Source: Clostridium sp. CAG:632 (GTDB lineage: Bacteria > Bacillota > Clostridia > Lachnospirales > Lachnospiraceae). Taken from it: 15,243 nt of DNA. The notes beneath the pieces are model-generated. The model saw nothing but the letters and a program-made list of their open reading frames with translations, had not been told where the DNA came from and searched no databases. The position numbers were made by a program, and so were the translations under genes. Shown piece by piece: positions 1-7,591 of the stretch (positions are counted from its first letter, which is position 1; the number at the start of each line of letters is the position of its first letter). The stretch covers positions 1 to 15,243 of the forward strand of contig HF991285.1 in assembly GCA_000431515.1 (NCBI GenBank), given 5' to 3'.

Positions 1-1071
1 ACAAATGCGGAGAGGCTGGTAGAACAGCTGAGGCAGAACCGGAGGCTGGAGCTGCAGGAGTATCAGGCTTTGCTTGAAACCCGTTTTTTTAGGATGAGTG
101 ATGCAGAACGGAAGACGTTCGATGCTTTTTTGTTTGAACGGGCAGTGCAGACGGCAAGACAGCAGTTTCAGAACCGGATTTATATCCGTGGACTGATCGA
201 GTTTACGAATTACTGTAAGAATAACTGTTACTACTGCGGTATCCGGAGGGACAATGAATATGCAGACCGATACCGGTTGACAGTGGAAGAGATTCTGCTC
301 TGTTGTCGGGAGGGATATAAGCTTGGGTATCGGACATTTGTACTGCAGGGCGGAGAAGACCGATATTATACGGATGACAGAATCTGTGAGATTGTTTCTT
401 CGGTGAAACGTCTGTATCCGGATTGTGCAGTTACATTGTCAATCGGTGAGAAGTCGGCGGAGAGCTACCGGAGGTTTTATGAAGCAGGTGCAGACCGGTA
501 TCTGTTACGTCATGAGACTGCGGATGCCGGACATTATGCAAGGCTCCATCCGAAGGAGATGTCTTTTGAGAACCGGAGGCGGTGCCTGTCGGAATTGAAA
601 GCCATCGGCTATCAGGTGGGTGCCGGATTTATGGTGGGCAGTCCCGGTCAGACCGTGGAATATCTGGCAGAGGATTTGAAGTATCTGGAAGAATTACGTC
701 CCCATATGATCGGAATCGGACCATATATCGTGCATAACCGGACACCGCTTGCAGGGAGCCCAAACGGAAGTGTGGAACAGACACTGGTTTTGATCGGAAT
801 TCTGCGGCTGATGTTTCCGAAGGTACTGCTTCCGGCAACTACGGCACTGGGAACGCTGGCAGCGGACGGAAGAGAGCGGGGAATCCTGGCAGGGGCGAAT
901 GTGATCATGCCGAATCTGTCACCGGTCGGTGTCCGTAAGAAATACAGCCTGTATGAGAATAAGATATGTACCGGAGAGGAATCCGCACAGTGTATGCAGT
1001 GTATCCGGAACCGCATGAAACAGATCGGATATGAGATCGTGGTAGACCGGGGCGATTATCCGGAATTATAA
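1..1071 (+). CDS. hydE: [FeFe]-hydrogenase H-cluster maturase HydE, radical SAM (5' partial)
   Basis: HydE is a radical S-adenosylmethionine enzyme that, with HydG and HydF, builds the 2Fe subcluster of [FeFe]-hydrogenase. The reading frame is open from base 1, giving 356 visible residues, about the whole length of the family (near 350), so only a few N-terminal residues are missing. A TTG at position 70 could be mistaken for a start, but the coding continues upstream of it without a stop and no ribosome binding site precedes it. The radical-SAM CX3CX2C motif is at visible residues C72, C76 and C79 (context NYCKNNCYYCG). A C-terminal CX7CX2C motif (C323, C331, C334) matches the accessory cluster site found in several HydE proteins. 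Other family segments are VLQGGED, LRHETA, GAGFMVGSPGQT and PATTALGT. hydG follows 36 bases downstream in the same direction. The alternative radical-SAM relative PylB is unlikely given the hydG and hydF neighbours. Confidence 0.95.
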   Translation, partial: TNAERLVEQLRQNRRLELQEYQALLETRFFRMSDAERKTFDAFLFERAVQTARQQFQNRIYIRGLIEFTNYCKNNCYYCGIRRDNEYADRYRLTVEEILLCCREGYKLGYRTFVLQGGEDRYYTDDRICEIVSSVKRLYPDCAVTLSIGEKSAESYRRFYEAGADRYLLRHETADAGHYARLHPKEMSFENRRRCLSELKAIGYQVGAGFMVGSPGQTVEYLAEDLKYLEELRPHMIGIGPYIVHNRTPLAGSPNGSVEQTLVLIGILRLMFPKVLLPATTALGTLAADGRERGILAGANVIMPNLSPVGVRKKYSLYENKICTGEESAQCMQCIRNRMKQIGYEIVVDRGDYPEL

Positions 1072-1107
1072 AGGAATCAATGCAAATAGAAGAAAGAAGG
1101 CTTAATT

Positions 1108-2532
1108 ATGTGGAAGTATGACCCGAAGAGTAAATGTGCAGATGAATTTATTAATCATGAGGAAATCATGGAAACTCTGCAATATGCAGATGCACATAAG
1201 CATGATAAGAATCTTCAGAAAGAAATTCTGGAGAAGGCAAAGCTTCGAAAGGGATTAACACACAGAGAGGCAAGTGTATTACTGGCGAGTGATGTGGAAG
1301 AGATTACCGAGGAGATCTATCAGCTGGCAAAGCAGATCAAACAGGACTTCTATGGCAACCGGATCGTGTTGTTTGCACCGCTTTATCTGTCAAACTATTG
1401 TGTGAACGGATGCACATATTGTCCGTATCATGTCAGGAATCATCATATGCCACGGAAAAAGCTGACTCAGGAGGAAATAAGGCGCGAAGTAACGGCTTTG
1501 CAGGATATGGGACATAAGCGTCTGGCAATCGAGGCCGGCGAGGACCCGGTAAATAATCCAATTGAGTATATTCTGGAGAGTATCCATACGATTTATAATA
1601 TTCATCATAAAAACGGTGCGATCCGTCGCGTGAATGTCAATATTGCGGCAACAACCGTGGAGAATTACAGACGGTTAAAGGAAGCGGAAATCGGTACGTA
1701 TATCCTGTTCCAGGAGACCTATCATAAGCAGAGCTATCTGGAATTACATCCAACGGGACCAAAGCATGATTACAATTATCATACCGAGGCTATGGATCGT
1801 GCCATGGAAGGCGGCATTGATGATGTAGGCTGTGGTGTACTGTTCGGACTGGATAAGTACCGGTATGAGTTTGCCGGACTTCTGATGCATGCAGAGCATC
1901 TGGAGGCAGTATTCGGGGTAGGACCTCATACGATCAGTGTACCGCGGCTCCGGGATGCGGATGATATTGATTCTTCCAGCTTCAAGAACGGAATCGATGA
2001 TGATACATTTGCGAAAATCGTGGCATGTATACGAATTGCAGTTCCATATACCGGTATGATCGTGTCTACAAGAGAGAATCAGAAGACCAGAGAGCGTGTG
2101 TTACAGCTCGGTATCTCGCAGATCAGCGGTGGATCCAGAACCAGTGTAGGCGGTTATGTGGAGCCGGAACCGGAAGATTTAAAGTCAGAGCAGTTTGATG
2201 TCATGGATAACCGGACATTGGATGAGGTCATGGCATGGTTAATGGAACAGGGACATGTTCCGAGCTTCTGCACAGCCTGTTACCGGGAGGGACGGACCGG
2301 AGACCGGTTTATGAGTCTTTGTAAGAGTGGGCAGATCCAGAACTGCTGTCATCCGAATGCATTGATGACATTGAAGGAATATCTGGTGGATTATGCATCT
2401 GAATCCACGCGGAAGCTGGGAGAAGCATTGATTACAGAGGAACTGAACAATATACCGAAAGAAAAGGTAAGGCAGATCGTAGTAGAACATCTGGGACAGA
2501 TTGAACAGGGTCAGAGAGATTTCAGATTCTGA
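1108..2532 (+). CDS. hydG: [FeFe]-hydrogenase H-cluster maturase HydG, radical SAM tyrosine lyase
   Basis: HydG cleaves tyrosine to p-cresol and dehydroglycine and supplies the CO and cyanide ligands as an Fe(CO)2CN-cysteine synthon for the H-cluster. The 474-residue protein has the usual length. The radical-SAM CX3CX2C motif is at C98, C102 and C105 (SNYCVNGCTYCPYH). The C-terminal CX2CX22C motif that binds the second, synthon-forming cluster is intact at C388, C391 and C414 (FCTACYREGRTGDRF...NCCHPNA). This C-terminal motif separates HydG from the related tyrosine lyase ThiH. The ATG at 1108 follows a purine-rich GAAAGAAGG ribosome binding site. The gene lies 36 bases after hydE and 47 bases before hydF, so the three maturases are probably co-transcribed. 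No separate promoter or terminator is evident in the gaps. Confidence 0.97.
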   Translation: MWKYDPKSKCADEFINHEEIMETLQYADAHKHDKNLQKEILEKAKLRKGLTHREASVLLASDVEEITEEIYQLAKQIKQDFYGNRIVLFAPLYLSNYCVNGCTYCPYHVRNHHMPRKKLTQEEIRREVTALQDMGHKRLAIEAGEDPVNNPIEYILESIHTIYNIHHKNGAIRRVNVNIAATTVENYRRLKEAEIGTYILFQETYHKQSYLELHPTGPKHDYNYHTEAMDRAMEGGIDDVGCGVLFGLDKYRYEFAGLLMHAEHLEAVFGVGPHTISVPRLRDADDIDSSSFKNGIDDDTFAKIVACIRIAVPYTGMIVSTRENQKTRERVLQLGISQISGGSRTSVGGYVEPEPEDLKSEQFDVMDNRTLDEVMAWLMEQGHVPSFCTACYREGRTGDRFMSLCKSGQIQNCCHPNALMTLKEYLVDYASESTRKLGEALITEELNNIPKEKVRQIVVEHLGQIEQGQRDFRF

Positions 2533-2579
2533 TCCGGGACTAGCATGAATATGACAGAAGCGGAAAGGGAGGATGTTAT

Positions 2580-3836
2580 ATGAGTATGAATGAAACACCA
2601 ACCGGTGAACGGGTGCATATCAGTTTATTCGGAAAGAGAAATGCCGGGAAATCCAGTGTAATGAATGCTTTGATCGGACAGAAGCTTTCCATTGTATCGC
2701 CGGTAAAAGGAACTACAACGGATCCGGTGCGGAAAACCATGGAGCTGCTACCGTTAGGACCGGTGGTATTTACAGATACACCGGGTTTGGATGATGAAGG
2801 AATACTGGGAGAATTCCGAATCGAAAAGAGTTATCAGGTATTGGAACAGACGGATATCGCAGTTGTTGTTATAGATGGAATGATTGGAAAATCGGAAGAG
2901 GATATTCAGCTGATCCGACGTATCCGGGAGAAGAAACTCCCATATGTGGTGGTTTATAATAAGCAGGATCTGCTTGCAGACCAGACGGAGGCAATGGAGG
3001 AAACGGAACTGTACAGCCTTCTGGAAAAACAAAGAACCGGTCAGGAAGTGGAAATCCGGGTCAGTACAGAGAATATGTATCACATACAGGAATTAAAGGA
3101 GCTTCTGGCAGCAATGAAGCCTGCACTGAAACCGGAGCTGCCATTATTGTCAGATCTGGTGGAGGCAGGAGAAACGGTAATTTTAGTAGTGCCGATCGAT
3201 AAGGCGGCGCCGAAGGGACGCCTGATTCTTCCGCAGCAGCAGACGATTCGGGAATTGCTGGATGCGGGTGCGATTCCGGTGGTGACCAGAGAGACAGAGC
3301 TTATGCTGACCTGGAAACAGCTGGTAAAACCGCCGGCTATGGTGGTGACAGACAGTCAGGCGTTTGAGGTGGTTGCACAGATGGTGCCGGATGCGGTAAG
3401 GCTTACTTCATTCTCCATTCTGTTCGCACGGCATAAGGGAGTACTGAAGCCGGCGATTGAAGGAGTGGAGAAGCTTCATCAACTGGAGGATAAGGATACG
3501 ATTCTGATCGCAGAAGGATGCACACATCACAGACAGTGTGGGGATATCGGAACGGAGAAGCTGCCACGCTGGATTCGGGAGATTAATCCGGGAAAAGAGC
3601 TTTATTTTGAGTTCTGTAGCGGAACAGAATTCCCGAAGGATCTGTCCCTTTATAGTCTGGTGCTGCAGTGTGGCGGTTGTATGCTGAATGAACAGGAAAT
3701 CAGAAACCGATATCGGCGGGCAGCCGGTCAGAATGTCAAGATGACCAATTATGGAATCGCAATTTCAGAGATGAAAGGAATATTGAGCCGGTGTATACAG
3801 TGTTTTCCTGAAATCGAAGGATGGAACCATGAATAG
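2580..3836 (+). CDS. hydF: [FeFe]-hydrogenase maturation GTPase HydF
   Basis: HydF is the scaffold and carrier on which the 2Fe subcluster is assembled before transfer to the hydrogenase. The N-terminal Era/TrmE-like GTPase domain shows Walker A GKRNAGKSS (residues 18-26), switch residues TTTD (about 45-48), G3 DTPG (66-69) and G4 NKQD (127-130). A middle dimerisation region follows, then the C-terminal iron-sulfur domain with C314-T-H316, 46 residues, then Q363-C364-G-G-C367. The spacing fits the family pattern CxHx46-53HCxxC, but the His before CxxC is replaced by Gln. Length (418 residues) is normal. ATG 2580 is preceded by AAAGGGAGG with good spacing. The stop overlaps the start of the downstream acetyltransferase gene by 8 bases, suggesting translational coupling. 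Confidence 0.96.
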   Translation: MSMNETPTGERVHISLFGKRNAGKSSVMNALIGQKLSIVSPVKGTTTDPVRKTMELLPLGPVVFTDTPGLDDEGILGEFRIEKSYQVLEQTDIAVVVIDGMIGKSEEDIQLIRRIREKKLPYVVVYNKQDLLADQTEAMEETELYSLLEKQRTGQEVEIRVSTENMYHIQELKELLAAMKPALKPELPLLSDLVEAGETVILVVPIDKAAPKGRLILPQQQTIRELLDAGAIPVVTRETELMLTWKQLVKPPAMVVTDSQAFEVVAQMVPDAVRLTSFSILFARHKGVLKPAIEGVEKLHQLEDKDTILIAEGCTHHRQCGDIGTEKLPRWIREINPGKELYFEFCSGTEFPKDLSLYSLVLQCGGCMLNEQEIRNRYRRAAGQNVKMTNYGIAISEMKGILSRCIQCFPEIEGWNHE

Positions 3837-4926
3837 TGAGCATAGGAACAAAGGAATGCCGGAAGTTGTAATAAAATATGCAAAAAAGAATCAAAAGGAG
3901 GCTATCCGGGCATTATGGCAGGAAGCATTTGCAGATGCTGATGCATTTGCAGACTATTATTTCGCACAGGTTTATCCGGAGAACCGGGTTCTGACAGCGG
4001 AGAAAAAAGGACAGATTCTGTCTATGTTACATCTGAATCCTTATGAATGGCAATTTGAGATGAATCCCGGGCACCCGGTACAACTGCATTATATTGTTGG
4101 AGTAGCAACCGACCGGGCATATAGGCGGAGAGGCCTTATGGCAGAATGCATGAGAAGGGCTTTGCAGGATATGGAGCGAGCTGGAGAGCCGTTTACGTAT
4201 CTGATGCCGGCGAGAGAAGAATACTATACCTCGTTTGATTTTGTGCCGGTTGCCGGACAGCGAATCTGGGAAAAGGCGGATAAGGCCGGCAGATGGATAT
4301 TGCAGAAAGCGGAAAAACCAGGGCGGGAGGATGGAGGATCAGAGTCAGGGAAGCTGGTTCCACCATGGAAAGCCCGGAATTATCCGGTGCGTACCGTGGC
4401 ATACAGACGAAGGTTGAAAGCAGAGATGGAATGTGACTATGGTGGGCTGATAGAATGGGCGGATTCGAAAGGATATGCGGCCTATGGATTTGAAGACGGA
4501 GATCCGAAAACGGGTCCGGTCATCATGCAGGTTTATATGGAGGAAGCTATAGAAGAAAAGAAACCGGTTTCTGATGTAATTGAGGAGACTGTATGCCCGG
4601 CTTTATATAAGAGGTATGGAGACTGCAGGATTCGTTATGTGGAGAAGCAGCCGATAATGCTTCGGATTCTGAATCTGGAGCGGTTCGTAAAGCTGCTTTC
4701 ATATAAAGGGGATGACAGGATTTATCATGTGCAGGTCAGAGATGCGATCTGCGGTTCCAATCAGGGCAGATTCTGCATCTGCTTATCGGAGAATGGCTGT
4801 ACGGCAACCAGACTCTCAGAAGCGGATGAGACGGAATATAAGGTGCAGGAGATTGCAGAATTAACAGAGCAACTGATAGAGGATACGGATTTTGCGGATG
4901 CATTATATATAATGGAGATTGTATAG
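3829..4926 (+). CDS. GNAT-family N-acetyltransferase, Eis-like, last gene of the hyd operon
   Basis: This 365-residue protein looks like the two-part Eis-type acetyltransferases: an N-terminal GNAT fold followed by a second GNAT-like part and a C-terminal SCP2-like region. The acetyl-CoA-binding stretch is visible as VGVATDRAYRRRGLMAECM (about residues 91-108), with the R-x-x-G pyrophosphate-binding core. YYTSFDF (132-138) lines up with the IYGRFGY region of Eis, where a Tyr acts as general acid. The protein ends in EIV, with the C-terminal carboxylate a candidate general base as in Eis. These alignments are by eye. Residues about 160-185 form a charged, Gly-rich linker. The ATG at 3829 overlaps hydF by 8 bases and has a GAAGGA-like ribosome binding site inside hydF; an in-frame ATG at 3856 is a weaker alternative. 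The substrate is unknown. Placement suggests co-expression with the hydrogenase maturases but does not prove a shared function. Confidence 0.8.
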   Translation: MNSEHRNKGMPEVVIKYAKKNQKEAIRALWQEAFADADAFADYYFAQVYPENRVLTAEKKGQILSMLHLNPYEWQFEMNPGHPVQLHYIVGVATDRAYRRRGLMAECMRRALQDMERAGEPFTYLMPAREEYYTSFDFVPVAGQRIWEKADKAGRWILQKAEKPGREDGGSESGKLVPPWKARNYPVRTVAYRRRLKAEMECDYGGLIEWADSKGYAAYGFEDGDPKTGPVIMQVYMEEAIEEKKPVSDVIEETVCPALYKRYGDCRIRYVEKQPIMLRILNLERFVKLLSYKGDDRIYHVQVRDAICGSNQGRFCICLSENGCTATRLSEADETEYKVQEIAELTEQLIEDTDFADALYIMEIV

Positions 4927-4955
4927 TTGATATTTTCAGACTAATTATATATAAT
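4927..4955 (+). promoter_or_regulatory. Candidate SigA promoter of the cysS-mrnC-rlmB operon
   Basis: TTGATA (4927-4932) and a perfect TATAAT (4950-4955) are separated by exactly 17 bases. The -35 begins at the base after the acetyltransferase stop codon. Transcription would start near 4962 and leave a leader of about 30 bases before the cysS ATG, too short for a T-box riboswitch. Confidence 0.75.
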
Positions 4956-4990
4956 GAGCGGAGAATATAGACCTGATAAAGGAGAAGACG

Positions 4991-6397
4991 ATGAAGATTT
5001 ACAATACAATGACCAGAAAAAAGGAAGAGTTTGTACCGATCCGGGAAGGAAAGGTCGGTATTTATGTATGCGGACCGACGGTATATGATTATATTCATAT
5101 CGGAAATGCCCGGCCGATGATCGTGTTTGATACTTTGCGCCGGTATCTGACATATAAGGGATACGAGGTTAATTATGTATCGAATTTTACGGATGTTGAT
5201 GATAAGATTATCAAGCGGGCAAATGAAGAAGGGGTGGATGCATCCGTAATATCCGAACGATATATTGCGGAAGCCAAGAAGGATATGGCGGCACTGAATG
5301 TCCAGGAAGCCACTACACATCCACAGGCGACTCAGGAAATCCCAGATATGATCGCATTGGTAGAGACGCTGATCGAGAAGGGATATGCTTATGAAGTGAA
5401 CGGAACCGTATATTTCCGGACCAGACAGTTTAAGGAATACGGTAAGCTCTCACATAAGAATCTGGATGATTTGAGAAGCGGTAACCGGGAGCTTAAGGTA
5501 TCCGGTGACTCAGAGAAAGAGGATAGTCTGGACTTTGTTCTCTGGAAGCCGAAGAAGGAAGGCGAGCCGGCATGGGAATCACCATGGGGCGAAGGTAGAC
5601 CTGGCTGGCATCTGGAATGCTCCTGCATGTCAAAGAAATACATTGGTGATATTATAGATATTCATGCCGGTGGTGAGGACCTGATCTTCCCACATCATGA
5701 GAATGAAATCGCACAGAGTGAGGCGGCAAACGGAACAGAGTTTGCTAGATACTGGATGCATAATGCGTTCTTAAAGATTAATAATGAGAAGATGTCTAAG
5801 TCATTGGGAAACTTTTTTACGGTTCGTGAAATCGGAGAGAAGTACCCATTACAGGTGATCCGGTTCTTTATGCTGAGCGCACACTACAGAAGTCCGTTAA
5901 ACTTCTCGGATGAACTGATAGAGGCTGCGAAGAACGGCCTGGAGCGGATTCTGACAGCCTATGATAAGATCAAAACTGTTGCAGAACATACGGAGACAGA
6001 GAGCCTGACGGAGCAGGAACAGGCACTGTGTGAGCAGATCGATGCATTTGTAAAGAAATATGAAGCAGCTATGGATGATGATTTGAATACGGCAGATGCG
6101 ATTGCAGTTATTTTTGAGTTGGTAAAGCTGACGAATACAACGGTTCAGACCGGATCTTCCAAGGAGTATTGTGAGAAGGCAATGACTACGATCAAGCAGC
6201 TTTGCGATGTTCTCGGAATTGAAGTTGAGCGGGAACAGGAATTGCTGGATACGGATATAGAGCAGTTGATCGAGGAGCGGCAGCAGGCAAGAAAGGATAA
6301 GAATTTTGCACGCGCAGATGAAATCCGGAATCTCCTGCAGGAACAGGGCATTGCACTGGAAGATACCAGAGAAGGTGTGAAGTGGAAGAGAATTTAA
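4991..6397 (+). CDS. cysS: Cysteinyl-tRNA synthetase
   Basis: CysRS is a cytoplasmic class I synthetase that charges tRNA-Cys with cysteine. The 468-residue length is typical. The HIGH motif is HIGN at residues 36-39, and the KMSKS motif is canonical at 267-271 (KMSKSLGN). The zinc ligands that select cysteine are all present: C27 (YVCGPT), C210 (WHLECSC), H235 and E239 (PHHENE), matching Cys28, Cys209, His234 and Glu238 of the E. coli enzyme. The C-terminal DALR/anticodon-binding part includes the ARADEIRNLL helix common to the family. ATG 4991 follows AAAGGAGA. The gene heads the conserved cysS-mrnC-rlmB group known from Bacillus subtilis; its end overlaps mrnC by 16 bases. The cysE and gltX genes that precede it in Bacillus are absent here. 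Confidence 0.98.
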   Translation: MKIYNTMTRKKEEFVPIREGKVGIYVCGPTVYDYIHIGNARPMIVFDTLRRYLTYKGYEVNYVSNFTDVDDKIIKRANEEGVDASVISERYIAEAKKDMAALNVQEATTHPQATQEIPDMIALVETLIEKGYAYEVNGTVYFRTRQFKEYGKLSHKNLDDLRSGNRELKVSGDSEKEDSLDFVLWKPKKEGEPAWESPWGEGRPGWHLECSCMSKKYIGDIIDIHAGGEDLIFPHHENEIAQSEAANGTEFARYWMHNAFLKINNEKMSKSLGNFFTVREIGEKYPLQVIRFFMLSAHYRSPLNFSDELIEAAKNGLERILTAYDKIKTVAEHTETESLTEQEQALCEQIDAFVKKYEAAMDDDLNTADAIAVIFELVKLTNTTVQTGSSKEYCEKAMTTIKQLCDVLGIEVEREQELLDTDIEQLIEERQQARKDKNFARADEIRNLLQEQGIALEDTREGVKWKRI

Positions 6398-6813
6398 TTG
6401 AGTATTTCAAAACAAATATGAATCTGCCTCACCGGGATATCCGCAGTTATTCCCCGCTGGCACTGGCGTATATCGGGGATGCAGTATATGACCTGCTGAT
6501 CCGGACGGAAATCGTGTCGAAGGGAAATTGTCAGGTGAATAAGTACCATCGACAGGTCAGTGCAATCGTAAAGGCGCAGGCACAGTCGGAGCTGATTCAG
6601 AGTCTGATGGAGGAACTATCGGAGGAGGAGCTGGAGATATACCGGCGTGGGAGAAATGCGAATTCTTATACCAAGGCGAAGAATGCAAGTATGGGAGAAT
6701 ATCATCGTGCGACCGGATTTGAAGCACTTTTGGGTTATCTGTACTTGGCCGGACGGTATGAACGGATCACAGATCTGATCAGGTGTGGCAGAGAGAAGCA
6801 GAAAGAATCATAG
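6382..6813 (+). CDS. mrnC: Mini-ribonuclease III (23S rRNA maturation)
   Basis: Mini-III is a homodimeric RNase III catalytic domain without a dsRNA-binding domain; in Bacillus it trims 23S rRNA precursors. The 143 residues match the family. LALAYIGDAVYDLLIR (about 27-41) carries the catalytic Asp (D33), and TGFEALLGYLYL (111-122) carries the catalytic Glu (E114). RRGRNANSYTKAKNAS matches the conserved RGRNAK region. The likely start is GTG at 6382, inside the end of cysS, with GAAGG six bases upstream; an in-frame ATG at 6418 would lose 12 residues just before the conserved core. The 16-base overlap with cysS suggests translational coupling, and rlmB follows 16 bases after the stop. Confidence 0.93.
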   Translation: MEENLIEYFKTNMNLPHRDIRSYSPLALAYIGDAVYDLLIRTEIVSKGNCQVNKYHRQVSAIVKAQAQSELIQSLMEELSEEELEIYRRGRNANSYTKAKNASMGEYHRATGFEALLGYLYLAGRYERITDLIRCGREKQKES

Positions 6814-6829
6814 AAAATCAGGAGATAGT

Positions 6830-7573
6830 ATGCGATACGAAGAATATACAATTGAAGGCAGGAATGCGGTACTGGAGGCGTTTCGCGCAGGTAAGACAAT
6901 CGATAAATTATATATACAGGACGGGTGTCATGATGGAGTCCTGAATACAATTACCAGAGAAGCCAGAAAGCATGATACGATCATTAATTATGTTGCAAAA
7001 GAACGTATGGATCAGATGTCAACGACCGGTAAACATCAGGGTATAATTGCACAGGCAGCGGCATATGAATATGCAGAGCTGGATGAGATATTTGCCAAAG
7101 CAGAAGAAAAGGGAGAACCTCCGTTTATTTTTATTTTAGACGAGATTGAAGATCCGCATAATCTTGGTGCGATCATCCGGACTGCAAATCTGGCCGGAGC
7201 ACATGGAGTGATCATTCCGAAGCGGAGAGCGGCCGGACTGACGGCAACGGTTGTAAAGGCCTCTGCCGGTGCATTGAATTATACGCCGGTCGTAAAGGTT
7301 ACAAATATAGCACAGACAATTGAAGACTTAAAGAAACGTGGTCTTTGGTTTGTCTGTGCTGATATGAACGGGGAGACGATGTACCGCCTGAACCTTACAG
7401 GACCAATCGGACTTGTTATTGGTAATGAAGGCGAAGGGGTAAGCCGGCTGGTTCGGGAGAAGTGTGATTATATTGCATCAATTCCGATGCATGGAGATAT
7501 TGATTCGCTGAATGCCTCCGTTGCAGCCGGTGTACTGGCTTATGAAATTGTAAGACAGCGGTACAATGCCTGA
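6830..7573 (+). CDS. rlmB: 23S rRNA (guanosine-2'-O)-methyltransferase, SpoU/TrmH family
   Basis: This SPOUT-class methyltransferase probably 2'-O-methylates a guanosine in 23S rRNA, as RlmB does at G2251 in E. coli. From ATG 6830 it has 247 residues, the usual length. This start has AGGAG at 6820-6824, five bases away; the longer frame from GTG 6785 overlaps mrnC and adds 15 unconserved residues. An N-terminal substrate-binding domain (YTIEGRNAVLEAF) is followed by a linker and the knotted SAM domain: motif 1 DPHNLGAIIRTA (with N111 and R117), motif 2 LVIGNEGEGV (about 195-204), and motif 3 IPMHGDIDSLNASVA (218-232). The exact target nucleotide is inferred from family; a TrmH-like tRNA activity is less likely in this context. 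It ends the cysS operon and meets the convergent aldolase gene 18 bases further on. Confidence 0.93.
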   Translation: MRYEEYTIEGRNAVLEAFRAGKTIDKLYIQDGCHDGVLNTITREARKHDTIINYVAKERMDQMSTTGKHQGIIAQAAAYEYAELDEIFAKAEEKGEPPFIFILDEIEDPHNLGAIIRTANLAGAHGVIIPKRRAAGLTATVVKASAGALNYTPVVKVTNIAQTIEDLKKRGLWFVCADMNGETMYRLNLTGPIGLVIGNEGEGVSRLVREKCDYIASIPMHGDIDSLNASVAAGVLAYEIVRQRYNA

Positions 7574-7591
7574 CTCCGCCTTCAACTGAGA

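Noticed and set aside
629..1016. Minus-strand open frames inside hydE and similar frames inside other genes
   Set aside because: They lie opposite strongly supported genes, lack ribosome binding sites and recognisable domains, and are shadows of the real coding frame.
70..1071. TTG at 70 as the start of hydE
   Set aside because: The same frame is open to base 1 with HydE-like helical sequence, there is no ribosome binding site before 70, and the family length is reached only with the upstream codons.
4927..4990. T-box riboswitch before cysS
   Set aside because: Only 64 bases lie between the genes and a promoter occupies the first half; no specifier loop or T-box sequence is seen.
4736..5320. 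194-codon minus-strand frame across the acetyltransferase end and cysS start
   Set aside because: It overlaps two conserved plus-strand genes and the cysS promoter; the sequence shows no recognisable family.
6785..6829. GTG 6785 as the start of rlmB
   Set aside because: It overlaps mrnC, adds unconserved basic residues and has no good ribosome binding site; ATG 6830 has AGGAG at the right distance.
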